From DATFVA01 sp963800255 (GTDB lineage Bacteria > Bacteroidota > Ignavibacteria > Ignavibacteriales > Ignavibacteriaceae): a DNA stretch of 64,000 nucleotides. The translations under genes were made by a program, and so were the position numbers. Position 1 is the first letter of the stretch, and each line of letters starts with the position of its first letter. The notes beneath the pieces were generated by a model. That model ran no database searches. It worked only from the letters and a program-made list of their open reading frames with translations, and was not told the origin of the DNA. The stretch covers positions 42,796-106,795 of the forward strand of contig CAWDAK010000023.1 of NCBI GenBank assembly GCA_963800255.1, written 5' to 3'. Below are positions 36,086 to 44,396 of this stretch, piece after piece.

Positions 36086-37338
36086 ATATAGTCCAGAAGA
36101 GATTTTGGAAGGAAGGAGCTAGCAAGTTTATATGTAACCTGCAGAAGATAATCCTGGTTCTGAAGATCCATCACAGCTTTTGCTATATCAACCTCCTGTT
36201 CTTTGGAGAGCAGAGCCTGCAGATCTGTTTTCTGGTTTGTAAGCATATCATCGGCATCATAAAGCTGATTTATTATATTTCCCGCATTAGATATTTTATC
36301 AAGTACCCGGGAACTGAAATTCTCAACTATGGTGGTTTGTTCTTCTGAAGGTTTTATACCCTGCCTTAGCCCATCTCTTATTTGAATCAGAGTATTAAAA
36401 ATATCGTTCTGCTGGTTCGCTTCCATTGATAAAGCTGAAGGTGCATCAGTTTCCTTCATCTGGGACAAATCAAAGTTGAAATTGATGCGGTGAGATGATT
36501 CGTTAATGTCAAACGCTAAAGAACCTTTCCCATCAATAGCTGAAAGTCTTCCCGAAACCTGATCAAACGTAAGTGTTTTAGCGGCAGGGGGTGAAGAGAA
36601 AACAGAAGTTCCTCCGGAATCTATTATGTCATAGTTTAGAGAATAAGTATTAGAATCGGTTTTAGTATAAACTGCATTGAAAGTATACTGATTACCTGCG
36701 GCATCAGATATTGGAAGCTGGTTAGTAAATGAATCTCCGGTATTTGCGCTCCGGGCTAAAGATCCATTTTCATTTATAATAGTACCAAATACTTCAGTAC
36801 CAGTTAGATTTATTTTCTGCAGTATGTTTTGTGAAAGCTTTACCTTTTGGACTCCTGATACGCTGTTAACTTTCACTTCAATGGTTGATTGATCCCCCGT
36901 ATACCCGTAAGGAACTGAACTGAAATCAGTTCCGCCAAAAAGAAATTTCCCGTCATATTTAGCGTTGGCCGAATTAAGTATGGATGATAATGACATATCT
37001 ATTTTGTCCGCATACGAGTCCAGGTTGTCATCATTTAGAGCGTTATTAATTTCCGTAAGGTCTGTCATTATATCGACCATTTCAGAATGTATATTTTCAA
37101 GAGAAGAAGTTGTTTCAGTCAGGAAAGAAAGGCTATTGCTGATATTCCCGGAGTGTACGTCTGAATGAGAAATTGTGCTTAATAACCTTAAAATTTTTGC
37201 TGTTCCTGATGGAGAATCAGAGGGGCGGTTAATTTTGTTGCCGCTGGATATCTCATTCTGCAGCTGTGCCATACGCGACTTGGCACTGCTTATACTGTTA
37301 AGGTAATTTCCACTTATTAAAAGATCAGAAATTCTCAT
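36082..37338 (-). CDS. flgL: Hook-filament junction protein FlgL (418 aa)
   Basis: FlgL (HAP3) joins hook-associated FlgK to the filament. The flagellin-like N-terminus is clear: MRISDLLISGNYLNSISSAK, then LQNEISSGNKINRPSDSPSG. The C-terminal D0 helix is VDIAKAVMDLQNQDYLLQVT. The central region is variable. It overlaps flgK by one base (its ATG shares the A of the flgK stop) and motA2 by 4 bp. Confidence 0.94.
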   Translation of the reverse strand: MRISDLLISGNYLNSISSAKSRMAQLQNEISSGNKINRPSDSPSGTAKILRLLSTISHSDVHSGNISNSLSFLTETTSSLENIHSEMVDIMTDLTEINNALNDDNLDSYADKIDMSLSSILNSANAKYDGKFLFGGTDFSSVPYGYTGDQSTIEVKVNSVSGVQKVKLSQNILQKINLTGTEVFGTIINENGSLARSANTGDSFTNQLPISDAAGNQYTFNAVYTKTDSNTYSLNYDIIDSGGTSVFSSPPAAKTLTFDQVSGRLSAIDGKGSLAFDINESSHRINFNFDLSQMKETDAPSALSMEANQQNDIFNTLIQIRDGLRQGIKPSEEQTTIVENFSSRVLDKISNAGNIINQLYDADDMLTNQKTDLQALLSKEQEVDIAKAVMDLQNQDYLLQVTYKLASSFLPKSLLDYI

Positions 37339-38699
37339 CAGTTCACCATACTTATTATTGTCTGAAGCATTTGGTCAGCAATTGATACAAGCTTTGCTGA
37401 AGCATCATATGAGCGCTGGAATTTTATAACGTTTGCCATTTCTTCATCAATTGATACACCAGAGGTTGAAGTTTTCTGCTGCTGTAATTGCTGTAATACC
37501 AGATTTGTTGCTTCGGACAGCTGATCCGCAGATAATTTGTTATTCCCTACTTCACTAACGAGTGAATTATAATTGTCACTTAAGGTGGAACCGTTCAGGA
37601 TTTTTGACTCATATAAACCCGAAATGCCTACTGCAATATCCCCATTACCCTCAGTACCATCAGCAGAAACAGCTATTTTTGAGGGATTATTCAAAATATC
37701 CTGATTAATTACCAATTTACCATCCTGGTAACTATCAAAAAACTTAATTCCGGTCTGCGGCGGATTATCGATTGTATACCCGCTCATATGAAGACCGTTT
37801 ACAGAATCAGCCATAGTACTCATTATCTGATTCAGCTTGTCCTGGTACCCGGGGAGGAAATTAGAATAACTATCGGTAACAGCAAATAATTCACCGCCGT
37901 TTAGGTTCGCAACGAAGTCACTATCCTCGGCAGCAATACTCATTTGTCCATTATATTCGGTAACCTTAAAATTAATTGAATTGGTTTTGTTTACCGCAAA
38001 AACACCGCCTACACTTATAACAGCCGAATTGGATTCGTCATATGAAACATTAATATTTACAAGCTGACTTAGCTGATCAACAACTTTGTCACGCTGATCC
38101 ATCAGATCATTAGGATTAGCTCCTGCATTCCGTGATTCAAATATTTGAGCATTTAAAGTCTGAACTTGTTTGAGCATACCGTTCAGTTCATCTACCTTTG
38201 ATTTTGCATCGCTCAGAAGATCTGATTTAATAGCATCAAGGCCATTGTACACGGCCCCAACCTTTGAAGCAAGTCTCTGTGCCGATCTCACTACTTCAAG
38301 GCGTAAAGGGTTTGAATTAGGAGTAACTGCAAGCTCACTCCATGAACTGAAAAATGAATCCATTAAGGTGGAGATTCCCAGGTCCGAAGGCTCTGAAAAT
38401 AATATTTCAGCTTGTGATTGAATGGATGCCCTTTCGGTATTATTGTAATAATCCTGGCTGGAAGTTCTAATCTGCCTGTCGGTCAGATCATCCCTCACTC
38501 TGAGAACCTGATCTATCTTTACCCCGGTTCCCCATACGAACCCTTTTAATTTCTCGGGAATTTCTGTTGCGAATGTAATCCGCTGCCTGGAATAATCCGG
38601 GTTGGATGAATTGGCCACATTATGGGCAGTCACATCCATTGCACGCTGGTATACAGCCATACTCCTTACAGATAAGTCGAATACTCTGCTTATTCCCAT
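37338..38699 (-). CDS. flgK: Hook-filament junction protein FlgK (453 aa)
   Basis: FlgK (HAP1) is the first junction protein. The N-terminus MGISRVFDLSVRSMAVYQRA with AHNVANSSNPDYSRQR is the axial-protein signature. The hallmark LMDQRDKVVDQLSQLVNINV lies near residue 200. The C-terminus GVSIDEEMANVIKFQRSYDA is typical. At 453 residues it is compact compared with the 550 of Salmonella, with a reduced outer domain. It abuts flgN and flgL. Confidence 0.95.
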   Translation of the reverse strand: MGISRVFDLSVRSMAVYQRAMDVTAHNVANSSNPDYSRQRITFATEIPEKLKGFVWGTGVKIDQVLRVRDDLTDRQIRTSSQDYYNNTERASIQSQAEILFSEPSDLGISTLMDSFFSSWSELAVTPNSNPLRLEVVRSAQRLASKVGAVYNGLDAIKSDLLSDAKSKVDELNGMLKQVQTLNAQIFESRNAGANPNDLMDQRDKVVDQLSQLVNINVSYDESNSAVISVGGVFAVNKTNSINFKVTEYNGQMSIAAEDSDFVANLNGGELFAVTDSYSNFLPGYQDKLNQIMSTMADSVNGLHMSGYTIDNPPQTGIKFFDSYQDGKLVINQDILNNPSKIAVSADGTEGNGDIAVGISGLYESKILNGSTLSDNYNSLVSEVGNNKLSADQLSEATNLVLQQLQQQKTSTSGVSIDEEMANVIKFQRSYDASAKLVSIADQMLQTIISMVN

Positions 38700-39163
38700 T
38701 AGATTTTTCTGTCCAGTAATTGATTGTTGTTAAGTGCAACAAGACTTAAAATAGTTTCCCGAATAAAGCTTCTTGAATGCTCAATTAAAATTTTATTCTG
38801 TTCGTTTATATGGGCAGCTTTAGCTGCCAGGTCACTTATAGAATTTCTGAGTAAACTGATAACTTTTACATTTACTTCTGTTCTATACTTTACGGCTTTC
38901 AGAAATTCAGATACTGTGTTTGCACCAAGTTTAAGTGAAAATTCTTCTGCAAGCGATTCAATAGTTTCAGTAATCGTTATAGCCTGGCTATCCAGTTTTG
39001 CCAGCAGTTTTTCTTCTTCGATAAGCAGCTGACTTAGTTCATTAATATCATTGTTAACAAGTATCTTCTGCTTATGAGAGGAACATTCAATAAACTCAAC
39101 CAGGTTTTGCTCCTGTATCTTCAACTCTTCCGCTAATTTTTCCATATTCATGTAGCTAACCAT
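38699..39163 (-). CDS. flgN: FlgN-type chaperone for FlgK/FlgL (154 aa)
   Basis: A soluble all-helical protein with the FlgN pattern: MEKLAEELKIQEQNLVEFIE near the start, then IEEEKLLAKLDSQ. Size and position directly before flgK match FlgN, which escorts FlgK and FlgL to the export gate. Sequence conservation in this family is low, so the call rests on helix pattern plus position. Its start overlaps flgJ by 8 bp and its stop overlaps the flgK start. Confidence 0.82.
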   Translation of the reverse strand: MVSYMNMEKLAEELKIQEQNLVEFIECSSHKQKILVNNDINELSQLLIEEEKLLAKLDSQAITITETIESLAEEFSLKLGANTVSEFLKAVKYRTEVNVKVISLLRNSISDLAAKAAHINEQNKILIEHSRSFIRETILSLVALNNNQLLDRKI

Positions 39164-39932
39164 TTAAATGATTTAAATAACCTAATACCCTGTTTATATA
39201 ATTCTTCGTCTCATCAAAGGGAGGTACTCCCTCGTATTTTTCAACATTGGCTGGACCAGCATTATAAGAAGCAAGTGCGAGTTTAAGGTCTCCGTTATAT
39301 TGTCGAAGCATTTGAGCTAAATATTTAGTGCCGCCGAAAATATTTTCTTTAGGATTCCAGACATCCTTTACTCCCATATCTTTTGCAGTACCATCCATCA
39401 GCTGCATCAGTCCCTTTGCTTTAACTTTTGAGGTTGCTTTTTCGTTGGCTCCTGATTCGGTGAGAATTACTGCACGAATCAGGTTTCTATCAATCCCATA
39501 CCTTGCCGATGCTTCATCGATTATGTTGTCAAATTTGCCTAATCGTCTAATAGAATTTTTGCTCGGGAAAATCGTTGTATCAACTTCTGTATCAGGAGAA
39601 GTTTTTAATTCTACCGGATTTTCTGATTTTGCCCCGGAAGCTTCATTCTTGTATGTCTTTTCTAGTTTTTTATAAATAAAATCTGCAATGCCTATACCCT
39701 TTCCATTTGAAATTTCAGAAGCTATCTGATTTTCAAATATCGATTCGAATACCTCTCCACCAAGACCTTCGTTTCCAAACATTCCTCCGGTACCGCTTGT
39801 CATACTTTTCAGCATCATACCGGTGAAAAGACTCTCAAAATCTTTTGCAGCCTGCCTTAGTTTCTTCTGATCACCCGTTACTTCAGGTGTAGTTTTAAAA
39901 TGCTTTAATTCGTTTGTTACTTTTAGTTCCAT
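39156..39932 (-). CDS. flgJ: FlgJ-like rod-binding protein fused to an SLT lytic transglycosylase (258 aa)
   Basis: Residues about 20-100 are the rod-binding domain (KKLRQAAKDFESLFTGMMLK, then GGEVFESIFENQIASEIS). The C-terminal half is a soluble lytic transglycosylase domain. Its catalytic Glu is in AVILTESGANEKATS, followed by AKGLMQLMDGTAKDMGV and the ALASYNAGPANV motif. In Salmonella FlgJ the second domain is a glucosaminidase (GH73) instead. The protein would scaffold the rod and open the peptidoglycan for it in the periplasm. No signal peptide is seen, so it is probably exported by the flagellar secretion system. Confidence 0.92.
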   Translation of the reverse strand: MELKVTNELKHFKTTPEVTGDQKKLRQAAKDFESLFTGMMLKSMTSGTGGMFGNEGLGGEVFESIFENQIASEISNGKGIGIADFIYKKLEKTYKNEASGAKSENPVELKTSPDTEVDTTIFPSKNSIRRLGKFDNIIDEASARYGIDRNLIRAVILTESGANEKATSKVKAKGLMQLMDGTAKDMGVKDVWNPKENIFGGTKYLAQMLRQYNGDLKLALASYNAGPANVEKYEGVPPFDETKNYINRVLGYLNHLNG

Positions 39933-39938
39933 ATCAAA

Positions 39939-41030
39939 TCATAAAATTACTAACTCACCCACCAGGGCACCAGCCTCTTTTAATGCCTGGAAGATGGCTA
40001 TGATGTCTTTAGGTGAGACCTTTAGTGAATTTAATGCAGCCGCAACTTCCTGTACATTCGAAGCTCCTTCAATAGCAATAGCGTTTGCTGAATCCTGTGC
40101 GACCGAAGGTACAAGGTTATTAAAAACTTCTGTTGTTCCGTTTGAAAAAGCACCGGGCTGGGAGATTAGAGGATAAGACTTTATAGTAATATTCAAGCTT
40201 CCGTGAGATATCGTCACAGGTCTTATCATTACATTGCTTCCTGCTACTACAGTGCCTGTTCGTTCATTAAGTACTACCTTTGCAACTTCATCAACTACTA
40301 CAGTAAGAGCTTCAACTTCAGCTATAAAACTTACGAGATTATTCTGCCTGTCTGCAGGGATCTTAATTCTTATTTCTCCTGCGTCTAATGGTAATGCTGT
40401 GTTTTCGCCGATTTTTTGGTTGATTACGTTGGCAATATTGTTAGATGTGGTCATATCGGGCGCAATCAGAAACAGACTGATCTCATCGCCCGAGGGCGTC
40501 TCTGTCTCAAGTGGAATTTTCAAGCTGCCGCCTCTTGGTACCCTGCCGGCAAGAGAATGATTCCTCGCCACCCGGCCTCCGGAAGCAGTCTTTATATCAT
40601 ATCCACCTACAGAAACCGATCCCTGTGCAAATCCGTAGATCATACCATCCATATCAGACAGCGGCGTCATCAAAAGTGTTCCTCCCAGTAGACTGGAGGC
40701 ATCACCCATTGAAGATACATTAACGTCAAAAGCTGCACCAGGTTTCAGGTAGGAATTCAAAGACGTTGTCACCATAACTGCGGCTGCATTCCTGATACGC
40801 AGATCGGTTTGAGGAACTGTAATACCAAACCTTTTAAGCATGCTTGTTACCGACTGGACGGTGAATGATGAGCGCTGTGTATCTCCTGTACCAGCCAGTC
40901 CTACAACTAGTCCATACCCTATCACCTGCCTGGAGTCTTCCCCGCTAAAGTAGGCTACATCCTTTATCCGCTGTCCGTATACAGGAATCAGACTTGAAAT
41001 GACCAACAATATTAAAGTTAATTTTTTCAT
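39939..41030 (-). CDS. flgI: Flagellar P-ring protein FlgI (363 aa)
   Basis: A secreted periplasmic ring protein. The signal peptide is MKKLTLILLVISSLIPVYGQ. The family core follows: RIKDVAYFSGEDSRQVIGYG, LVVGLAGTGDTQRSSFTVQS, then GDASSLLGGTLLMTPLSDMD. The last residues, AIFQALKEAGALVGELVIL, are typical. The length is standard. It is encoded 7 bp after flgH and 6 bp before flgJ. Presence of a P ring supports a diderm cell with periplasmic peptidoglycan. Confidence 0.97.
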   Translation of the reverse strand: MKKLTLILLVISSLIPVYGQRIKDVAYFSGEDSRQVIGYGLVVGLAGTGDTQRSSFTVQSVTSMLKRFGITVPQTDLRIRNAAAVMVTTSLNSYLKPGAAFDVNVSSMGDASSLLGGTLLMTPLSDMDGMIYGFAQGSVSVGGYDIKTASGGRVARNHSLAGRVPRGGSLKIPLETETPSGDEISLFLIAPDMTTSNNIANVINQKIGENTALPLDAGEIRIKIPADRQNNLVSFIAEVEALTVVVDEVAKVVLNERTGTVVAGSNVMIRPVTISHGSLNITIKSYPLISQPGAFSNGTTEVFNNLVPSVAQDSANAIAIEGASNVQEVAAALNSLKVSPKDIIAIFQALKEAGALVGELVIL

Positions 41031-41037
41031 TTTTGTG

Positions 41038-41619
41038 TCAGAATATCATGTGAAAGAGTTTGGTTAACCAGCCGGGATGCTGGGCGTTATCAATAAGACC
41101 GCTGCCCTCAAAACTAATTTCAGCCTCTGAGATATTGTAAGAAAGAATTGAATTATCAGCCGCAATATCTGAGGTTCTAACAATGCCTTTTATTGAAATT
41201 AGTTGATCCTCCCCGTTAATTGAAATCTTTTTACTTCCTCTTATAACCAGGTTTCCGTTAGCTAATACCGAATCAATTGTTGCACTAATTTTAGTCTGAA
41301 TTACACCGCTGGTTTTTGTTGCTCCTGATCCGGAGAAACTATTTTTTGAACCAATAGAAAGATCTGCACCGGGTAGAGCATTTGAACCTAAACTGCCTCC
41401 CCCGGAAAATCCCAGGTCACTCTTTTTCCCGGCTGAGGTCTGTGAGTTATTACTTGCCAGCGATGATTCTACTACAATTATTGTTATTGCATCCCCGATC
41501 CGGTTGGCTTTCTGATCAGAAAAGAGTGAACGAACTGAATTTTGCCTCATATCCTGTGAATATGAAATTGAAACGCCAATAAGGACAAATAAGAGAACGT
41601 ATAAAAATTTAATATGCAT
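41038..41619 (-). CDS. flgH: Flagellar L-ring protein FlgH (193 aa), no lipobox seen
   Basis: FlgH forms the outer-membrane ring around the rod. Family motifs are present: SLFSDQKANRIGDAITIIVV, NLVIRGSKKISINGEDQLIS, GIVRTSDIAADNSILSY, and the C-terminal GWLTKLF. FlgH is normally a lipoprotein with an N-terminal Cys. Here the signal peptide (IKFLYVLLFVLIGVSISYS) has no Cys in or after it, so cleavage by signal peptidase I is predicted instead. It lies 4 bp after flgA. Confidence 0.93.
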   Translation of the reverse strand: MHIKFLYVLLFVLIGVSISYSQDMRQNSVRSLFSDQKANRIGDAITIIVVESSLASNNSQTSAGKKSDLGFSGGGSLGSNALPGADLSIGSKNSFSGSGATKTSGVIQTKISATIDSVLANGNLVIRGSKKISINGEDQLISIKGIVRTSDIAADNSILSYNISEAEISFEGSGLIDNAQHPGWLTKLFHMIF

Positions 41620-41623
41620 AATG

Positions 41624-42265
41624 TTATTCCACTATCTTTACATTTAAAGAATCAATTATCCTGGCTTTTAGCTGCTTATTATCAACAGTGATGATACGGA
41701 TGATATCACCTGCTGCACCATCCTGTTTTGCCTCGGCTTTTATGGAAACAGTAACATAACCTGTCCCTGAAACCGCCGTTACTATATTACCATATTTTAT
41801 ATCAGGTTCCGGTTCCATAAATTCTTTTTGAAGTATTTCTCCCTTATTAACTTTTACCGTGCTCCTCATTTTTTTTATTTCAGAGGGATCTGTAATAGTA
41901 GTACCGCGGGTATTAGTAACATCCTTAAGAAGAACTTCGACAACTGAGGTATCCAGTATCATTCCTCTTTCGATTATACGGTTGGCTATCAGCACCTTTC
42001 TGTATAAAGTGACTTTCAATGTGAGGTATGATTGTGTATCACGACGGTTCTCTTCATTCACAATTACAGGGATATATAAAAAACTTCCGCTTAGTTTATA
42101 AGCTCCATCCTCAGATATGCGGATTTTCCCTTCCGGCTGATGGATAACTTCAAATTCATATTTATCAAATGAAAGCAATTTTTTTGCAAGGAATGAATTA
42201 ACCTCTTGATTAAGGCTTTCACCTGAGAACAGCAATATCAACGATATGACTACCGATAAAATCAT
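41624..42265 (-). CDS. flgA: P-ring assembly chaperone FlgA (213 aa)
   Basis: A secreted protein with signal peptide MILSVVISLILLFSGESLNQ. The SAF-type C-terminal half is clear: VLIANRIIERGMILDTSVVE and VNKGEILQKEFMEPEPDIKY, then GYVTVSIKAEAKQDGAAGDI. FlgA assists FlgI polymerisation in the periplasm. It overlaps the flgG stop (ATGA, 4 bp). Confidence 0.92.
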   Translation of the reverse strand: MILSVVISLILLFSGESLNQEVNSFLAKKLLSFDKYEFEVIHQPEGKIRISEDGAYKLSGSFLYIPVIVNEENRRDTQSYLTLKVTLYRKVLIANRIIERGMILDTSVVEVLLKDVTNTRGTTITDPSEIKKMRSTVKVNKGEILQKEFMEPEPDIKYGNIVTAVSGTGYVTVSIKAEAKQDGAAGDIIRIITVDNKQLKARIIDSLNVKIVE

Positions 42266-43059
42266 CTCTTAAGCTGATTTACCGTTGCCATCATATCTTC
42301 CACCGTCTGTACAGTTTTTGAATTCATTTCGTAGGCCCGCTGGGCTGTAACCATTGCTATCATCTCTTCAACAATATCTACGTTCGATGATTCAAGGAAT
42401 CCCTGGTTAACTTCTCCGAATCCATTTTCTCCCGGCGTACCAAGCAGAGGCGCCCCCGAATAATCAGTTTCGGCATATAAATTATCCCCCAGTGGTTGTA
42501 AACCTCCCGGATTAAGAAAACGTGCGAGCTCGATGTTACCCAGTACGAATTTGCCCCCTCCGGCTTCCTGAATCTCCATGGTCCCGTCCCGGCTTATGCT
42601 TACGCCTAGTGCATTCTCGTCCAGTGTAAATCCGGGTTCAAGTTCTAATCCACCTGAGGTTACAATTTTTCCCTCTGCGTTTATTTTGAAAGATCCATCC
42701 CTTGTGTACGCATATGTACCATCAGGTTTCCGGAGTTGAAAAAATCCTTCACCCTGTACAGCCACATCAAGCTGGTTTCCGGTTTCAACCACATCCCCCT
42801 GCTTGAAAATTTTCTCGGTCGAGGCCGCTCTTACTCCATTGCCTACCTCTATTTTGCCTGACGATGACTCAGGAATTCCAGGAGTACTTGTTGTCTGCGG
42901 ATGCACCTGTACTTCCTGGTACATCAGGTCCTGAAATTCCGCCCTGTTTTTCTTGAACCCATTTGTATTCACATTTGCGATGTTGTTTGAGATAACTTCA
43001 ATATTTGTCTGCTGGGCAAACATTCCGGATGCTGCTGTTCTTAAAGCCCTTGTAGGCAT
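42262..43059 (-). CDS. flgG: Distal rod protein FlgG (265 aa)
   Basis: Full-length FlgG. The N-terminus MPTRALRTAASGMFAQQTNI with ISNNIANVNTNGFKKNRAEF is the rod/hook signature. The middle has QLDVAVQGEGFFQLRKPDGT, and the C-terminal VDIVEEMIAMVTAQRAYEMN is followed by the FlgG-type ending SKTVQTVEDMMATVNQLKR. It is 14 bp from flgF, as is normal. Confidence 0.97.
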   Translation of the reverse strand: MPTRALRTAASGMFAQQTNIEVISNNIANVNTNGFKKNRAEFQDLMYQEVQVHPQTTSTPGIPESSSGKIEVGNGVRAASTEKIFKQGDVVETGNQLDVAVQGEGFFQLRKPDGTYAYTRDGSFKINAEGKIVTSGGLELEPGFTLDENALGVSISRDGTMEIQEAGGGKFVLGNIELARFLNPGGLQPLGDNLYAETDYSGAPLLGTPGENGFGEVNQGFLESSNVDIVEEMIAMVTAQRAYEMNSKTVQTVEDMMATVNQLKR

Positions 43060-43073
43060 AACTTCCTCCTGTG

Positions 43074-43784
43074 TTAAACTTTACCAATTTCGACAGCTTC
43101 ACTTAATGATTGATCAAGAAAATTGATCATCTTTGAAGCAGAGTCGTATTCATTATGTATTTTTATCATCGCAGTCATTTCTTCTATGGGATTAACATTC
43201 GATTCTTCTAAATAACCCTGTTTTATTTCTAATTCATCATTCGAAGCCAGGTCATATTTACCTGACTCAGAAGAAAAATTTGTTCCATCCCTGCGTATCA
43301 TTGCATCAGAGCCGGATGGTTTCACCATCATTAAACTGTCTATTACCTGATTTCCCGCTCTTAATTCCCCCGAGTTCGAGATTTGCAGTTCCTGGTTCTT
43401 TTCAAGCAGGACCGAATTAATATTTATAGGTCCATTTTTACCCATTACTTTATATCCCTGCTCATTTACAAGATAACCATTATCTGAAATGGTGAACCTC
43501 CCGTTACGGGTACATTCAAGACCACCGTTCGGGTTTTGAACCGCAAAAAAAGCCTCCCCGTTGATGGCCAGGTCAAGAGGATTTGAAGTTGGAGTTAATA
43601 CTCCCTGTGTATAATTGGTGGCCTGTACAATTACCGGTTTATTCAATCCGGTAACAATTTCACTGAAAGGCAAAGCCTTCTTAAAACCAGTGCTATTGAC
43701 ATTAGCAAGGTTACTGCCGATTACCTCAATATTTTTGAATTTGGAATCAAGACTTCTGCCGGCGTTATATATTCCTTTAATCAT
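43074..43784 (-). CDS. flgF: Proximal rod protein FlgF (236 aa)
   Basis: A rod protein with MIKGIYNAGRSLDSKFKNIE at the start, then IGSNLANVNSTGFKKALPFS and NPLDLAINGEAFFAVQNPNG. The end is NPIEEMTAMIKIHNEYDSAS. Shorter and more divergent than FlgG and upstream of it, hence FlgF. The ATG at 43784 comes just after the stop (43793) of a membrane-protein frame that needs one base removed. Confidence 0.93.
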   Translation of the reverse strand: MIKGIYNAGRSLDSKFKNIEVIGSNLANVNSTGFKKALPFSEIVTGLNKPVIVQATNYTQGVLTPTSNPLDLAINGEAFFAVQNPNGGLECTRNGRFTISDNGYLVNEQGYKVMGKNGPININSVLLEKNQELQISNSGELRAGNQVIDSLMMVKPSGSDAMIRRDGTNFSSESGKYDLASNDELEIKQGYLEESNVNPIEEMTAMIKIHNEYDSASKMINFLDQSLSEAVEIGKV

Positions 43785-43792
43785 ATTATTTC

Positions 43793-44396
43793 CTACTTAT
43801 TTTTAAATTCAATCTGAGCAAGCTGGTATGACTTAATTTTCGCAGCAAGTAATAATTCTCCTTTGGAAATCTGGAGTTCTTTGGCTTTAGAGGAAATTGA
43901 ACCTGATATCAAATCTTCTGAGTCAATAAGCATATTTCGCCTTCCTGTGACAACCTGGTCGGGATTTTTTATGAGCTTTTCATTTCTGACGAGATTTATT
44001 TTTTCTTTTAAATATCTTATTAAATGTATCCCTTTTTTTAAATCTTCTTCGTCTTAGGAATACAAATGAAAAAATCGAAACTGCTGAAATGAGTATAACT
44101 CCAGCTTTGATAATAGCCGGGTTCTCTATTAAAAACATTCCGGCTGTTTTTTTAACCTTTGCTTTATGCAGGTCAACACTTAAAAGATCTTTTGATTCAG
44201 GTAAAACTTTACTTTCCTGTTTTTCTCTTTCCCTTGCGGTATCAAACTGGCTCTGGACTAGTGCCCTGACATCGACACTGTCAGTAGAATCTGAGGCAAT
44301 CAGCATAGTATCAGGGATGGTTGTATGAATGTCCGTATTTTCCTGGCCAAAAGCTGTTAATGAAATTATGGAGACAAAAAATATCAGTCTTTTCAT
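43793..44396 (-). CDS. Unrecognised membrane protein upstream of flgF (about 200 aa), one frameshift
   Basis: The annotatable frame stops at 43980, leaving 195 bp before flgF. Removing one A from the seven-A run near 44036-44042 lets it continue through HLIRYLKEKINLVRNEKLI and ISSKAKELQISKGELLLAAK to a TAG at 43793, just before flgF. The protein starts with a signal peptide (MKRLIFFVSIISLTAFGQ). It has a periplasmic stretch rich in Thr/Asp/Ser, a TM near 95-113 (KAGVILISAVSIFSFVFL), an Arg-rich stop-transfer and a helical cytoplasmic tail. No family is recognised; position suggests a flagellar role, perhaps in rod or switch assembly. Confidence 0.62.
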
